Assembly: GCA_013398275.1 (NCBI GenBank)
Contig: VZSE01002590.1
Coordinates: forward strand, 1,056,845 to 1,120,844
DNA: 64,000 bases
Reading direction: 5' to 3'
From: Promerops cafer
Lineage: Eukaryota; Chordata; Aves; Passeriformes; Nectariniidae
A program made the translations under genes and the position numbers. The notes under the pieces were generated by a model that saw only the letters and a list, made by a program, of their open reading frames with translations, searched no databases and had not been told where the DNA came from. Position 1 is the first letter of the stretch, and each line of letters begins with the position of its first letter. Shown here piece by piece: positions 48,301 through 62,106 of this stretch.

Positions 48301-51300
48301 ATATTCTGTATAAACATTACTAGGCTTATATTTCCCTACAGAAATCACTGATACAACTGTGCTCTTGTCTGCTATGGAGTAGATATATCCTTCCTAATTA
48401 AAAACTGTACAAACATTGATGCATGGAATTGGAATAATTTTCTAAATATAAACAATTCCAAACAAAACTAATGGTTCTAAGATACACATCACTGACACTA
48501 AGTGATACAATTTACATTAAAATTTGTGTATCTATTGTATCTATTTTTATCTCTTACAACAAAGGAAAGGGACGAAGAGAAGGAAGGCAAAAAGAAACAG
48601 CCTCAGAAGATAGGTGCATATACACACACTCATTCATTTGTTCATCTCACATGAAGGCCCTTCCACTTTTGGAAGATGGGCAGGTCCTTTCACAGTCCTC
48701 CTAGAAACAGAAAATCAATGCTTGATCATAAATCCTCTTAGCAGCCAGTCACACATCCTCTTTCTCTCACAGTAAAATTGACACTGGCCTCAAAGCCAGC
48801 CCAAGCAAGAGTCTCACACAATAACTGTTAGAGTCAATGAGGGTCCTGCAATGAGTTTAGTGGGGTTTTGATCTTGCACAATTTTAAATCTTACTTGCTC
48901 TACATATCAGTGTAAGACCAACATCTAAAGATAACTCCTTTCTGAAGATAGATGAAAGTGTGTTGATCTAACGAATGTGTGAGGCAAGTCAGAATGTCTT
49001 CTAAAAAGTCAGGTTTGCTAATTGTGTTTGTGATTTTTAGCATGTTATCCTGACTGTATTAAATGGGACTGTACTTCTAGAAGAGATGTGTTGCTCTGCA
49101 GTCTGTTTTGCAATCATCCAACACAGCCTAAGAAGGGAATGGCTATAAGAACATGCATAGTGGAATTATCCCAAACCATTGGTTTTTCTCCATCTTTTTT
49201 CCCCAAAGTAATACCATTTCTTCTGTGTGTCCAGAGCACTGCTCAGTAAGAAGCAGTGGAAGGTGTATCCAGGCTCATTTTCCATTCCCTTGCTCTCTGT
49301 CCCTCTCCCCTACTGTCACAAACATTCTGTGCCTTTTAGGGCTCTTAGAAACTCAAGATAATTTCTCCTTTGCTGTAGTGGAGTTCACAACCTCACAGGA
49401 GTGAAGGGTTTTACTGTGACAAAAGGTTTTTATAAATTAGCTTTGAAAACTGGAATTTAGCACAATTCATACCAGACAGTTTTACCTTGTGAATCTTGCA
49501 TTTAATAAAGAAGAATCTTTTGCTGACATGTGCATGCAAATAGCACCATTTCAAGTTCCCAGCATTTTGGACTCTGATCACAAAATGTGCAATGAAGAAA
49601 CAGACAGCAAGTTACTTATGTCAAGCAGTTTCCTGTAGAAGCAAACATTTTCTTATTTGCAGGGGACACTATTTACAGGCATGAAGACAAAACTGACCCA
49701 TTATAAAGTTCACACAATTTTGTTTCAAGGATTCGGGGTTAAGAATAGAAATATTTGTATTCTGTAAAAAAAACTGCCCTGACATCAGAGGACCTACAGG
49801 ACTTATTTACAGTATTTAATTCAAGATGATTTTGCTTTCCATTAACTTCATTTAAGCTTCTTATTGTGGCAGTTTTTTGTTTTTTTTTTTTTTTAACTTT
49901 ATGATGGAATCAATGAACTTGTAATTGACAAAACAAACTTTAGCTAATACCAGGGCAAAACAAGGCACCTGCAAAACTACTGTGAAATGTTTAGCACACA
50001 ACACATGGGGAAAAATAGAAAAATAACTGATTGATTTCAAATGTTTGAAATTCAGCATACAAGAACGTGACCAGAAAAATCAGGCATGGGGGAAAAAATC
50101 ATGGTCAATAAGGAGGATCTCATCAATAAGACTGTGTATACAATTAAAGTAACCTATCTGCTTTTCCTAACTAGAGGACTAAATTATCTGGTAAGAAATG
50201 ACTCTGTGCTGCAAAAGATTCTAGGACTATCAAAGCAAAGTAAAATGGAGTTGGGATTGGAAGAGAGGAGGTTGTAATTAATGGAACTTACTCTTTCTCT
50301 TACTTGCTTCAAGACAAGTCCTTCCAAAATATTTTGAAATTAACTTCTTGATTGTAGAAGTTTGATGCAAAGACTGGAACCAGTACAAGGCTCTAAGTGC
50401 TGGAACCAATTATCTTTTAGAATTAAAATACTGGACATTTTTAGAGGGAACAATCTGCTTAGCTGCCTAACAAATACATTCAGAAAAATTATTGTATTTT
50501 ATAGGGTATTTTTTCTCCCCCATTAATCGCTTCTGAATGAGCAGAAATTTTGTACAGGTTTTGTATTTAGCTGGCACAAAACACCTTGAAGGCAATGTCA
50601 GTAAGCAGTGGCCCAGAACTGCTCTGCATGGAGCAGGAGGCTGGAGGGCAGAACAAGATAGACACCATACGCTCATAAGATTATTTGAGCTGATAAACAA
50701 CAGGAGATGATTTCAAAGGAAGAAGGGCTGCACAGAAATATTAGGATCATTTCATTTGCTGAGAAGAAGAAGCCCACAGATATGATAATAGATCAAGGGC
50801 ACCAGAAACCAGCAGGAAATGCAGCTTATGCACAACAATTAAATGAGAACTTCAAACCTTTCAAGAAGCTTCATTCCCTTTCAAATCATCTTTTTTCTCG
50901 TTTATCAATTTGCCTCTGAAAGGGCAAAACACTAGTGAGTCCATCTCAAGACACATCTGAAAAAGTTCAGACCAAGCACAAAGAAAAAGAAGAAAAAAAT
51001 TATGTGCAAAAACAGTGCATAAAAATACTACATGAAGCCCAGGCACTGAGCTCAGGTAGATGTTTAAAAGTGCTGTTCTGCTTTGTCAGGGAAGAGGGAT
51101 ACTCCTGGAAACCAGGACAATTTTGTCCAGGTTTTGTACAAAAATTTGAGAATCAAATGCCCAATACGTGCTTTGGAAATAAATTAACATTATGCTAAAA
51201 TACTATGCTCTAATAGCAAGGTGACCACCATGTGGTTTCCAAATTAGGAACATGTGGTTTCAGGTTCTCATCCCTAAGCAAAGCAACTGATTTTATTAGC

Positions 51301-54300
51301 TAGCAGAGATGTACAAGATCAGAAGGCAGGTTTAAGTCTCTAACTGTTGAAAGCACTATTTTTAAACTGTATGATGAAACAAAGAATTAAAAAAAAACTT
51401 CGAAAACACTCCATCATTTAAAGTTATGAAATCTCTTAGTTGGATAAGGTCCTAATCTAAAAATGATTCTCTTTTCTATAAAATCTTTCTATCATCTTGT
51501 GGGGAGATTGGTATTACAGACATGGTTAATGCTGCCATCATAAACGACAAAATGGCATCATCAGTGCTGCATCCTGTTCACTAGCTCTGCTCTGAGGACC
51601 ACATTCTGCCTTCATACCCTTCTAATAAGCACACAGCTAATGCATCTCACCATTCTAGTTTCACACTGAGATTTTATAGCTACACTTTATTGAAACTGCC
51701 ATGGAGCATTTTATGGACTCTTCATACTGCAGGACAAATTCGTCAGGTTCTATAAAGGTTCACTCATTCTGTAGGAAGAGCTACAGTTCTCTTGCTGTTT
51801 TATTCTGGAAGAAGCTTTTTGTTGTTACTCTGCACATCTTGAAAGTTTGAAGCTTCCCAAAGGCCCATGTGACTCAATGGCCTGACTAAAGGTCTGATTT
51901 GTTGGAAGATCACAAATCTGAGAGCATTTCTAAATAATCTAAGTTACATTCAAACATGCAGTTTTTCATTTTTTTATGCACTGCATGTGAAATCTAGATC
52001 AAGGAAACATTTTGGCCTAAGGCAAAATTACCCATCACCTTCTCCTCTCTTCTCCTTCATTGCATTATCCAGCAGGTCAAGAAAACCTTACCCCTCCTTC
52101 ACTGCAAGAACTCACAAGAAAAGGTCTCAAAATTCTTTCACCTGTGTCAGTGCTAGAGCTGTTTGCAGACCCTTAGGTAGTTTTTAGACATACTAGAACC
52201 TAAAATGGAATAAATACCATCATCTTGTAGTACATGGCGAAAATTTCATTAACATAAACCCCCTGCCTTTTGCAAAATCAGATTTTACTATCTCAATTTT
52301 CTTAAACTAAATTATAACATGAAAAGGACAAGGTGAAGGAGGCAAGGAAGGTTAAACTTATCTTTCCTACAAAGACAATTTGTCATTCACTGTAATGCAA
52401 ATTTCTGAGGTTTTAAGGCTTTAATACAAAATGTTAGAAGGTTCCCTCAGTCAACACAAGTATAATCCAAGCACTTTAAGATTTTTTTTTTTTCTTTTTT
52501 TTAACTGACACGACGAATATGTGTTCTGGTTTACATCAGTGTAACTCCAGGTACATATGAAAGATACTACTGATTTACTAGAGAGCAAAATAAGGAAGAA
52601 GAATAATCAGTAAATGTAACCCATATGGAATACAAGCATATAACTGACTTAGGTAGTTTACTTTCACTGTTTTGGACAGTTTTATGGAATAAACCTGTCA
52701 ACATAGAAATCTGAGGCCTTTATTACACAGAGTTCATTGGCTGCAACAGAACAAGGACATGAGAAAGCTCTGTAATTTGTGCTGGTTTTTCATATTAGTA
52801 TACACTTTCTAACGTGTATGCTGTTGTAGTATTTATGTGCCACTAAATAGAAGGTAGTGTAAAAAAAAAAAAGAAAAGTCGTATTCTGTAAAAGAAGTGC
52901 TTAAATGCAATGACCCTGTAGGGTCCTTGTGGTAACTCCTACTAGAGAGCCCTTGCACATTTTAATGATTTTCCTAGAAGTAACAAGTGCAAACTAATAT
53001 TTAGGGTGAATACATTTTCCTATCCCCAAAAACTGACATCAGGACAGGTGAAATGGCTATTATGAATTCCAGAGAAAACACTTACAAGTTCTAAACTTTC
53101 TCCTGATGGCATTGATGCTGCTGAAGATCATTTATCAACTGGATAAATCATCTTTAAACTAATCTTTCATGGAAATGCCTGCTTGGAAATATCTGATCTG
53201 GCAAAATACAGTGGTGTGGACCAAGGCCAAGCACCTTGTTGTCGAGAAGCAAGAACATCAGTAAGAAACCTCGTGTTATTCCTTGTAGAATAGAGTATAT
53301 TTCTGAATAATTTCTCTGCAAATTACTAACTTCTAAGAAAATATTAGTCATAATAACTGTGATAAACATGAACTTCAACGTTTATGCTTATTGTGTGTAT
53401 GAGTGTATTGTATGTGAAAACTCCTGATTATACAAAAAGAGCTATAAATAACTATAGACTTCCATATCTGCAGAATAATAGACAAAAGAGAAGATTATTT
53501 CCTTTTATTCTGTCTTCTTTTTCTGAACTGAATTCTGCCACTGCAGCAAAGCTCAAATAGTACCAATAATTTAATAAGCCTTTCTTATTATTGCAGGTTT
53601 TTACTCCAGCAGTGCAGATAAATTACATTTCATGTTCACTGCTCTCTTCCTTCCAGAAAGTCAAGGAATGATAAATATGAGATCAAAGGATGGGATTTGG
53701 TACATTGTACTAAATTCATTGCTTTCCTACACTATCATTTACCCTAAAAAATCTGTTATGTGAAAACTAAAGACAAACACACACCAGAAAAAGGTAATAT
53801 ATCTGACAAAATACCTACAATTTCCTTATAATTAACTCCATTTCACTCAGAGTATAGGCAGCAAAATAAAAGATGGGCAGTTATCAGTTGTCAATGTCTT
53901 TAAGTAACTTCCATTCAGGATAGACCCGTCCTCCTAAATGCTGGATTCATCATAGAACATAGGGATGTAGAAACAAATTTTTTCTTTAGTTAGTGTCTTG
54001 TCTTTTGATCTTATTTCTGTGTCACAACAAAACCAGAAAATTCCCTGTGAAATAAGGAGGAAATGCAAAGCCTTTTCTGTCCTCTTAGTCAAAGGCACTG
54101 TAAGTCATTGGCAGATCCCAGCTGGAAATTGTCCCAAGCTGCTCTATCTCTAGTGTGCAGGTGTCTGCAAATGGGACCAATATCCTTTTGGCACGAATAC
54201 GCCTGTTAATCAAATTCACCAGCAGAACAATTCTTTGTAATTTGTACATAGTAACTGGTGGGAGAACATCCAGCAGGTGAAACCTACTGACATTTGTACT

Positions 54301-54374
54301 TCTATGGATTCTTATTCAAATATATCCAATCAGTTTTCATCTCAGAAGCCAGTTTCAACTATTTATCAGCAGTT

Positions 54375-55352
54375 CTGGCTGATCAGGGAGGACCCAGTTG
54401 ACTTCAAGTTACAAAACATTACACCTCTCTAGGGCAGGGTCAATGAGGGAAAGCCTTTGACACTGTTTCCCACAGCATTCTCCTGGAGGAGCGGGCTGCT
54501 CCTGGGTTGGACCAGTGCACTGTTTGCTGGCTAAAAAACTGGCTGGATGACTGGGCCCAGAGAGTGGTGGGGAATGGAGTTACATCCAACGGGCAGCTGG
54601 TCACCAGTGCTGTTCCCCTGGGATCAGTACTAGGGCCAGTCTTGTTTAATGTCCTTATCAATGCTCTGGGTGAGGGCATCTAAGGGCACCCTCAGTAAAT
54701 TTGCAGATGACTCCAAGCTGGGTGAGAGTGTTGATCTGCTGGAGGGTAGGAGGGCTCTGCAGAGGGATCTGGACAGGCTGGATCAATGGACCATGGCCAG
54801 TGGTGTGAGGTTCAACAAGGTAAAGTGATGAGTCCTGCACTTGGGCCACAAAAACCCCACATAGTACTCCAGGCTTGGGGCAGAAAAGGTGGAAAAGGAC
54901 ATTGGGCTGTAAGTCAAAAGCAGGTGAAGCTGAGCCCAGGTGGCCAAGAAGGCCAGTGGCATCCTGGCTGTATCAGCAATAGTGTGGCCAGCAGGACCAG
55001 GGCAGTGATTGTCCCCCGGTACTGGGCACTGCTGAGGCCACAGCTCAAATCCTGGGTTCAGTTTGGGCCCCTCACTACACAAAAGACATTGAGGAGCTGG
55101 AATGTGTCCAGAGAAGGGCAATGGAGCTGGGGAAGGGGCTGGAGCACAAGGCTCCTTGGGAGTGGCTGGGGGTGTTTAGCCTGGAGAAAAGGAGGCTCAG
55201 GGGGGGACCTTATTGGTCTACAACACCTGAAAGGATATAGCCAGGTGGGGGTTGGGCTCTTCTCCCAGGTAACAAGAGACAGGACGAGAGGAAGCAGCCT
55301 CAAGTTGCACCTGGGAAGGTTTAGATTGGATATTAGGAAAAATTTCTTCCTA
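54375..55352 (+). mobile_element. CR1 LINE, 3' reverse transcriptase and 3' UTR, internally deleted
   Basis: The plus strand matches the avian CR1 consensus. It starts with CTGATCAGGGAGGACCCAG, skips part of the RT, resumes at AAGCCTTTGACACTGTTTCC and continues through SAVPLGSVLGPVLFNVLINAL, with the FADD catalytic motif at about 54701-54712. The 3' UTR blocks CTGGAATGTGTCCAGAGAAG and GGAGGCTCAG follow. It ends near GGAAAAATTTCTTCC, before the octamer tail. Stops and a frameshift show it is dead. Overlapping open frames of 112-205 codons here are parts of this element, not genes. Confidence 0.93.
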
Positions 55353-58300
55353 ATAGAATTCCATGAAATCAAGTTTAACCAAACACAAGAAAGAACTCCA
55401 TGAGTCTTGAGACCTGGACACTTGTGTGGGAAATCTGTAGAAGTGGAAACTAGCATTTGAAAGACCAGTAATCAATTATTGCATTGACCTACCCTGTCTT
55501 ACCATGTCCTTTCATTCTCTGCCCTTTCCAAGCAACTGGTGATTCTTACCTATTACTTTAACTGTAAATTATATGAGGAAGGAATCGTTATTTAATCCTG
55601 TAATCATCCATCATCTACTGTGGTAGGACTTTGGTGATTTATTAAAATTGGCAGGTCATAATAATAATATCAGCACTGGTCAGTGGCAAAATTGAAGTCA
55701 GTGATATGAAGAAGGAGAAAATGCACATTAAAACAATCAGTACAACCCAAAACCAAGAGTGACCTTAGAAAAACCTTAGAAAAAAGTAAAAGACTGTGGA
55801 TAGTCATGGGATTGTGCATAAAGGAAGTGGAAAGATAATTACATTGTACAAGAACAAGCTGATATGGTTATTGGGAAACAGTTATTTTTTAAAAAAAATC
55901 GGGATCAAGGCTGACATTTTCTTCAACCATAATTTAGTTTAAACATCAGAACATGTAGTAAATGAAGATGTGAAAGAAGGTTAGACAGGTGTCAAAGCAC
56001 TCAAACATGGTAAAACTTACTTGTTTTCATTGGAATTATTATTTAAAATAAAAAACAAAATAGTAAAACAATCCTTTATCTATCAAATACTGAGAATATT
56101 TCAAAAAGAGATGAGACTTTACTTTGTTTAAAGCAATATTTCTGTAGGAACTAATCTGATTCAAAATTAGATATTTAGATATTTATCCAGCGATAAAAGA
56201 TCAACAGAGACCAAGGTCAAACTGAAGTTACCCCATCATACAGAATAATAAAATACTAGAAAAGATAATCTTTTGGCCATATATAGCTAAAAGCCAAGGT
56301 AACACTCCTGTGATTTCCCTTCGATGGTTTAACCTAATGCTTGTCTTATTTGCACCACACTGGGAGCAGAGCTGCTTAAGACCCAGCTTTGCCGTGGCAT
56401 TACAGCTGCTTCCTGATGTCGCAGGAAGATAAAAATAAATTCCATATAAAAGCCTCCAAGTGCAAAGAACTGTAAAATGCATTTAAAGACACCAACTGCA
56501 TATCTCAAAGTTTGAGGAGAACAAATTGCATTCTGCATTTCTCATGTAAATGTACCCTATGAAAAATAATTATAATAGCAATCCGATTCAATGGAAATAA
56601 AGTAGTGTAATATTTATAGTCTGTGCCAGAGTTATAATGACTGTGGGGTGAGAAGTGAAGTGTCTCAGCATGTTCCACATGTTTTTAACACTGTTTCTAA
56701 AGGCTCTGGAGGCTATTAAATTTAATGAACCCATCTGCTATGAAATAGAGGTCCAAACATAATCAGTTTTCTCAGTGCCATGTAATACAGATGGCATTCC
56801 ATGTTCCACATCCCCAGCAGGAAATTTTATGTTCCTCTTTAAGTGCAGGACTTTTGGTTTTGGTTTTGATGTTTTAAACATCTTTTTGATGTATCACTTA
56901 TAGCAGTTTACAGTGTAAATACCATGTAGAGTAATATACATGAAAAGTGTTAATTCATTAAACTAAGTATTGCTATTTCCTTACAAGAGTTTTTCTGTGA
57001 CTTTGACAACTAGCAATTAGCTCTCTGTAGTAATAGTCTTTGCTTAATGCAATCATTGGAAATTGCCCTAATACTGTAAGTTCCAGCATTAGCAGTGGAG
57101 GAAAACAAACATGTAATTTATCAGAAGAAGGAGTTTCCTTCAAAAAGCTGAAAGATACACATTCTTGTCTACATAATTAGTGCAGAGGTGCTCCCTGGGA
57201 TGAAGCCTTATTTGCACGAGCTCTGCTCCATGGAGCAATCATTATTAAGTGTCCATATCTCCACTAGGTCCTTATGGGCTTTATTTTCCTGTACATGCCC
57301 TAGTTTTGATTTCAGGGGTCTCAATCTGTGTGTTTCATCGGGACACACTACACCCAGAGTCTTGTCTTGGTGTGTGAATGTGGGAACTAAGCACAAATAT
57401 GAATGGCACAACATTCCCTGCACTGATGAGCACCCTGCTGCTGAGCAGGAGTAAATCAGATGTTCATTTTCTAACATAAAAGAACAACATCCATTGTTGT
57501 TTTGAGCTGTATTGAAAGACAATTGGAGTGCATGAATTCTATTCAGTTTAGAGGTTCATTCATTGACTATCTCCAGAACTCATTATGCTTTGACAGTTGA
57601 CACAGATCTTACTGAATTTGAAACAGTTCATGTGTTTCATGATAATTCATTTATTCTAGACCCAGCAGTAAAACAAACAGATTAGAGCTGTTTGGGAGGA
57701 AATTAGACTACTTAATTATAGCAACTGAAAATTTTGGGCCATGGAACTCATAAAACCCTTGGCTCAAATGCTTTCTTTTTTATGAGACTGTCAGTGAAGA
57801 TTTCCACAGACAGTGCACTAATCATCAGCAAAAAGAGATATTGCACCTGCCCATCAAAGTGTGCATAACCTGTTGTCACAGGTTTTTGACGTGTGCACAA
57901 GGAGCTGCACTGACCAGCACTAATGGCTCAGGCACTGTCCCGGGTCTGCGAGGTCCCAGTGCAGACACATCAGACTGTCACTGCTGCAGCTTTGGACTGC
58001 AACTGTGTTCCCATGGAAGCCTCAAGGTGAAATGGTCAGAACTGCTGTACTTTTCCAGGAAAATTAATCCAAACTGAAGTGCTGATACAAAGGCATTTCC
58101 TGGGCTACTTTCTACTTTTCTCCCATATCAGAACTTTCAAAAGACCACTGAGATCTGTGGGAGATGAAGCAGAGCTTGAAGAACCTTATTTATGAACAAG
58201 GCTACCTGATGGAAGGCCTGATATCTGTGCATGGGATTTCTCTTCCCTAACCCAATTCACTCAAATGTCAAAGTGAGAAAAGGAAATTCCCACAGGAACC

Positions 58301-58404
58301 TCAGAAGCACTTGGAGGTGATGACATTCTCTGATAAAGACTTGTAAATTCTTAGAGATTAAGAGAAGCTGGCCACAAAAGGAAGGTTAGAGCATGTAACC
58401 AAAT

Positions 58405-59450
58405 CCAAAGTGGGATTGGAAAAAAAGCAACACAGATTTCTAGTTCCTAGTGTATTTAAAAAAAAAAAAATTACTGTGTGTAAATTTTCTTGTCTCAGCT
58501 GCTGATTATGGACACTTGCTGACATTCAGTTCTGCAGTGATTACCAACATTTAATTACTTTAGATGTACATGAACATTCTGAACACACTGATGCATTTTA
58601 ATGCCTACCAGTACTGCAATCTAGAAGTTACTTTTTTGAAATAGATGCCTGGGGATCCCTTACTGTTATAGAAATGCTAAATATACCCACTTATTATAAT
58701 AGCACAATTAACTTGTGCCACCAAAAGTTACTTGAAGATATCTCTGGGAATAGAAGCTAGTGGAAATAGGGTACTATTTTATTTTTGTTACTTCATAAAA
58801 GCTCTTCTGTGCATTGAACACAAAGAAAACTGTGTGAATGGAAGAAGCTCTAAACAGTATTTTAATACCTCACCAGAAAGTCCTGGATAGAAAAATACGC
58901 CTAGTGTAACAGCTTTCAGTCTGGAGGACCTTCTCTTATAACTCTGTCCATCTATATATATAGATATATAGATCTATATATATCTATATATATATAGATA
59001 TATATCTATATATATATAGAGAGAGATATATATATGTAGTGTCTCTCTGGAACTGGTTCATAATTCTCCTCTGTCAGTAGAACTGTATTCTAGAATTTAA
59101 ATTTTCATGCACAAAACATTTGGATTCTGATGTGACAGTTGAGAGGCATGAGCTTCCTATAATTTCTGCTGCATTTCTGCAAAGAACTTGGATCAGAGTA
59201 AAAAGTATGCCTACATAGTACTTGATTTTTTTTTAAGGATGAAGATGGATAAATTGAAATTTTTTTACCACATACGTAATAATGTAATTGTAAAACCCAT
59301 CATAAGCATTTTAGAAATGGCTTTTAAAGGCTTTACTTCACAGTGGACTTTGGACTCAGGGGACTCTGAACCAGAAGACAGGAGGCTGGCTGGTACATAT
59401 CACATACTTCAATTCCAACATTTTAGCCTGAAGGTATTGGCAGCACTTAA
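58405..59450. repeat. 1046-bp direct repeat, copy 1
   Basis: The stretch from CCAAAGTGGGATTGG to GTATTGGCAGCACTTAA is repeated immediately after one N at 59451. The copies appear identical wherever compared, including the TA microsatellite, which normally mutates fast. This points to contig ends that overlap but were not merged rather than a real duplication. Confidence 0.95.
58952..59036. repeat. TA/TAGA microsatellite, self-complementary
   Basis: About 85 bases of TATATA with interspersed TAGATA and TCTATA, so it can fold on itself. The identical tract appears at 59999-60083 in the second copy. Confidence 0.95.
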
Positions 59451-59451
59451 N
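59451..59451. other. Single N between repeat copies
   Basis: A lone N exactly at the junction of the two copies, as left by some assemblers or gap fillers when joining contig ends. Confidence 0.97.
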
Positions 59452-60497
59452 CCAAAGTGGGATTGGAAAAAAAGCAACACAGATTTCTAGTTCCTAGTGT
59501 ATTTAAAAAAAAAAAAATTACTGTGTGTAAATTTTCTTGTCTCAGCTGCTGATTATGGACACTTGCTGACATTCAGTTCTGCAGTGATTACCAACATTTA
59601 ATTACTTTAGATGTACATGAACATTCTGAACACACTGATGCATTTTAATGCCTACCAGTACTGCAATCTAGAAGTTACTTTTTTGAAATAGATGCCTGGG
59701 GATCCCTTACTGTTATAGAAATGCTAAATATACCCACTTATTATAATAGCACAATTAACTTGTGCCACCAAAAGTTACTTGAAGATATCTCTGGGAATAG
59801 AAGCTAGTGGAAATAGGGTACTATTTTATTTTTGTTACTTCATAAAAGCTCTTCTGTGCATTGAACACAAAGAAAACTGTGTGAATGGAAGAAGCTCTAA
59901 ACAGTATTTTAATACCTCACCAGAAAGTCCTGGATAGAAAAATACGCCTAGTGTAACAGCTTTCAGTCTGGAGGACCTTCTCTTATAACTCTGTCCATCT
60001 ATATATATAGATATATAGATCTATATATATCTATATATATATAGATATATATCTATATATATATAGAGAGAGATATATATATGTAGTGTCTCTCTGGAAC
60101 TGGTTCATAATTCTCCTCTGTCAGTAGAACTGTATTCTAGAATTTAAATTTTCATGCACAAAACATTTGGATTCTGATGTGACAGTTGAGAGGCATGAGC
60201 TTCCTATAATTTCTGCTGCATTTCTGCAAAGAACTTGGATCAGAGTAAAAAGTATGCCTACATAGTACTTGATTTTTTTTTAAGGATGAAGATGGATAAA
60301 TTGAAATTTTTTTACCACATACGTAATAATGTAATTGTAAAACCCATCATAAGCATTTTAGAAATGGCTTTTAAAGGCTTTACTTCACAGTGGACTTTGG
60401 ACTCAGGGGACTCTGAACCAGAAGACAGGAGGCTGGCTGGTACATATCACATACTTCAATTCCAACATTTTAGCCTGAAGGTATTGGCAGCACTTAA
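59452..60497. repeat. 1046-bp direct repeat, copy 2
   Basis: Same sequence as 58405-59450, offset by 1047. It continues seamlessly into ACTACTGGGCTG, so this copy is the one joined to the right-hand flank. Open frames at 59188 and 60235 are the same chance frame seen twice. Confidence 0.95.
59999..60083. repeat. TA/TAGA microsatellite, second copy
   Basis: Exact copy of 58952-59036 at offset 1047, with no length change. Confidence 0.95.
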
Positions 60498-60795
60498 ACT
60501 ACTGGGCTGTTACAAGTCTAGCTTTCCCAACTATTCTGAAGCTGACTTTAGAATTAACCCAAGATAATCCTCTAAAGGTTGTTTCCCAAGTGAGTACTAA
60601 AACCAAGTACAATCAGTTCCACAGACCTAAATTCAAATTTTTTCCAGAAATCTTTTGTTTCTCCAAGAGCCAGTAACACTTCTTAAAATTGTATCACTCC
60701 TGTGTCAAAAGTCCTGGTTTTGAAAGAAATGAGGCTTTACACAGTGATAATCATCTTTCCAACATGAAATCCTGGGTTTAAAGGAAATAAACACA

Positions 60796-60845
60796 AAAAA
60801 TTTTCTGATTAAGGGTAACTAAAAATTTTCTGATTAAGGGTAACT
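60796..60845. repeat. 25-bp perfect tandem duplication
   Basis: Two adjacent copies of a 25-base unit beginning AAAAATTTTCTGATTAAGGG, without mismatch. It lies about 300 bases from the large duplication. Confidence 0.92.
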
Positions 60846-61868
60846 AAAATAGCATGGAAGCTATCTGGTTACCTCTTCAGAAAGACAGGAAACACTGGGG
60901 AGAGAAAAAGGTCTAGGGGCAGGAAAAAGGGAAGCAAGGAGTCTCCAGAGAGGCCTTGACTCAGTTACTTTCCATCAACTATCAATCCTGCAGTGCCAAA
61001 GGACACAGCCCTGACACACATAAGGGTTGTTCCATGTCATGCTTTCTGCATGTGACATCTTGCCAGACATCTCCACTTCTATAAAGGTCGTTTTTCTAAT
61101 GGTATGTGAAGCTCCTCAGGAGTGCCAAAGCCATGTTGAAGAGTCAGCTGTATGAACATTTTGCAGACATCCTCTTACAGGAAAGGTGAACAGACACAGA
61201 TGCTTTGTTTTAGTAGCAAAATTCTTCTGGAAGTATTCCTAAATGGTATCAAACACTTAAATGAACTAACTTCTGGCTTTCACAGATGACTTTATCCTGC
61301 ACTACTACTGGGTGAGAACAGTCTGAGGTGCCAGGGGAAGTATTTTCTATCCTAAGATTATTATGGTCCAGCTTCTTTCTGTCTGGATCCTAAATGTTAC
61401 AGCCTGATGTTGCTTGCTCAGAGACAGCACAGCTGGCCAGTTAGCTCTGCTGTTTGGTGAGAAGGGAACAGGGAAGTCTATTCCATGCTGTCAGGGCACA
61501 GTGACACTGAGTGCAACCACGTAAATGTAGCCCTGGGAATCTAACCCTGGCTGTTCAGACACTGCTGGGTGATAAGGACATTTAAGCTATCTGGAAATTT
61601 GCTAATATTTTTAACTGGGAAAGGTCCAAGCAGCAGCCACACAAACTGTCTGTGAACATCAACAAGTTAGGGGATGAAGAGGATTATTTTAACAGCACTT
61701 CCAGTGTCAAAGCACTAGATATGGCCAGGGAATCTGTCTCTGAAAATAGCACTCAGGCAGATTTAGCTGAGGCAGAAGCAAGTCTGTTTGGTAAAAGGTT
61801 CCCTTCATTCCTATTTTCAAGTTTTGTATGTGACTACACTAATTTATCCTGTTCCTTTGCCTGACTGG

Positions 61869-61900
61869 TTTTTTTGTTTGTTTGTTTGTTTTTGTTTTAG
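61869..61900. repeat. TTTG repeat
   Basis: TTTTTTTGTTTGTTTGTTTG followed by TTTTTGTTTTAG. Low complexity. Confidence 0.9.
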
Positions 61901-62070
61901 GGGTTTTATTTGTGGGAAGAATAGTGCGGGAGGGAGGAAAAGGTAGTTTGCAACTAAGCAGATAATGGTACTTTATTTTTCAATCTTTTCTTATTAAATC
62001 CAACCCATTAGGGTCCTGAATGGAGCTTTCATACACTTTAAACATATGTGTCCATGTATGTACATGAGGG

Positions 62071-62106
62071 CACACACACACATATATATGTATGTATATG
62101 TGTGTT
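62071..62106. repeat. CA/TA/TG mixed microsatellite
   Basis: CACACACACACATATATATG followed by TATGTATATGTGTG. A short compound microsatellite. Confidence 0.9.

Noticed and set aside
54786..55456. Open frames of 112-205 codons on both strands
   Set aside because: They lie within the CR1 element and are by-products of its 3' region.
59188..60567. Two near-identical frames of 100 and 110 codons suggesting a duplicated small gene
   Set aside because: Same chance frame in the two copies of the likely artefactual duplication; sequence is AT-rich and motif-free.
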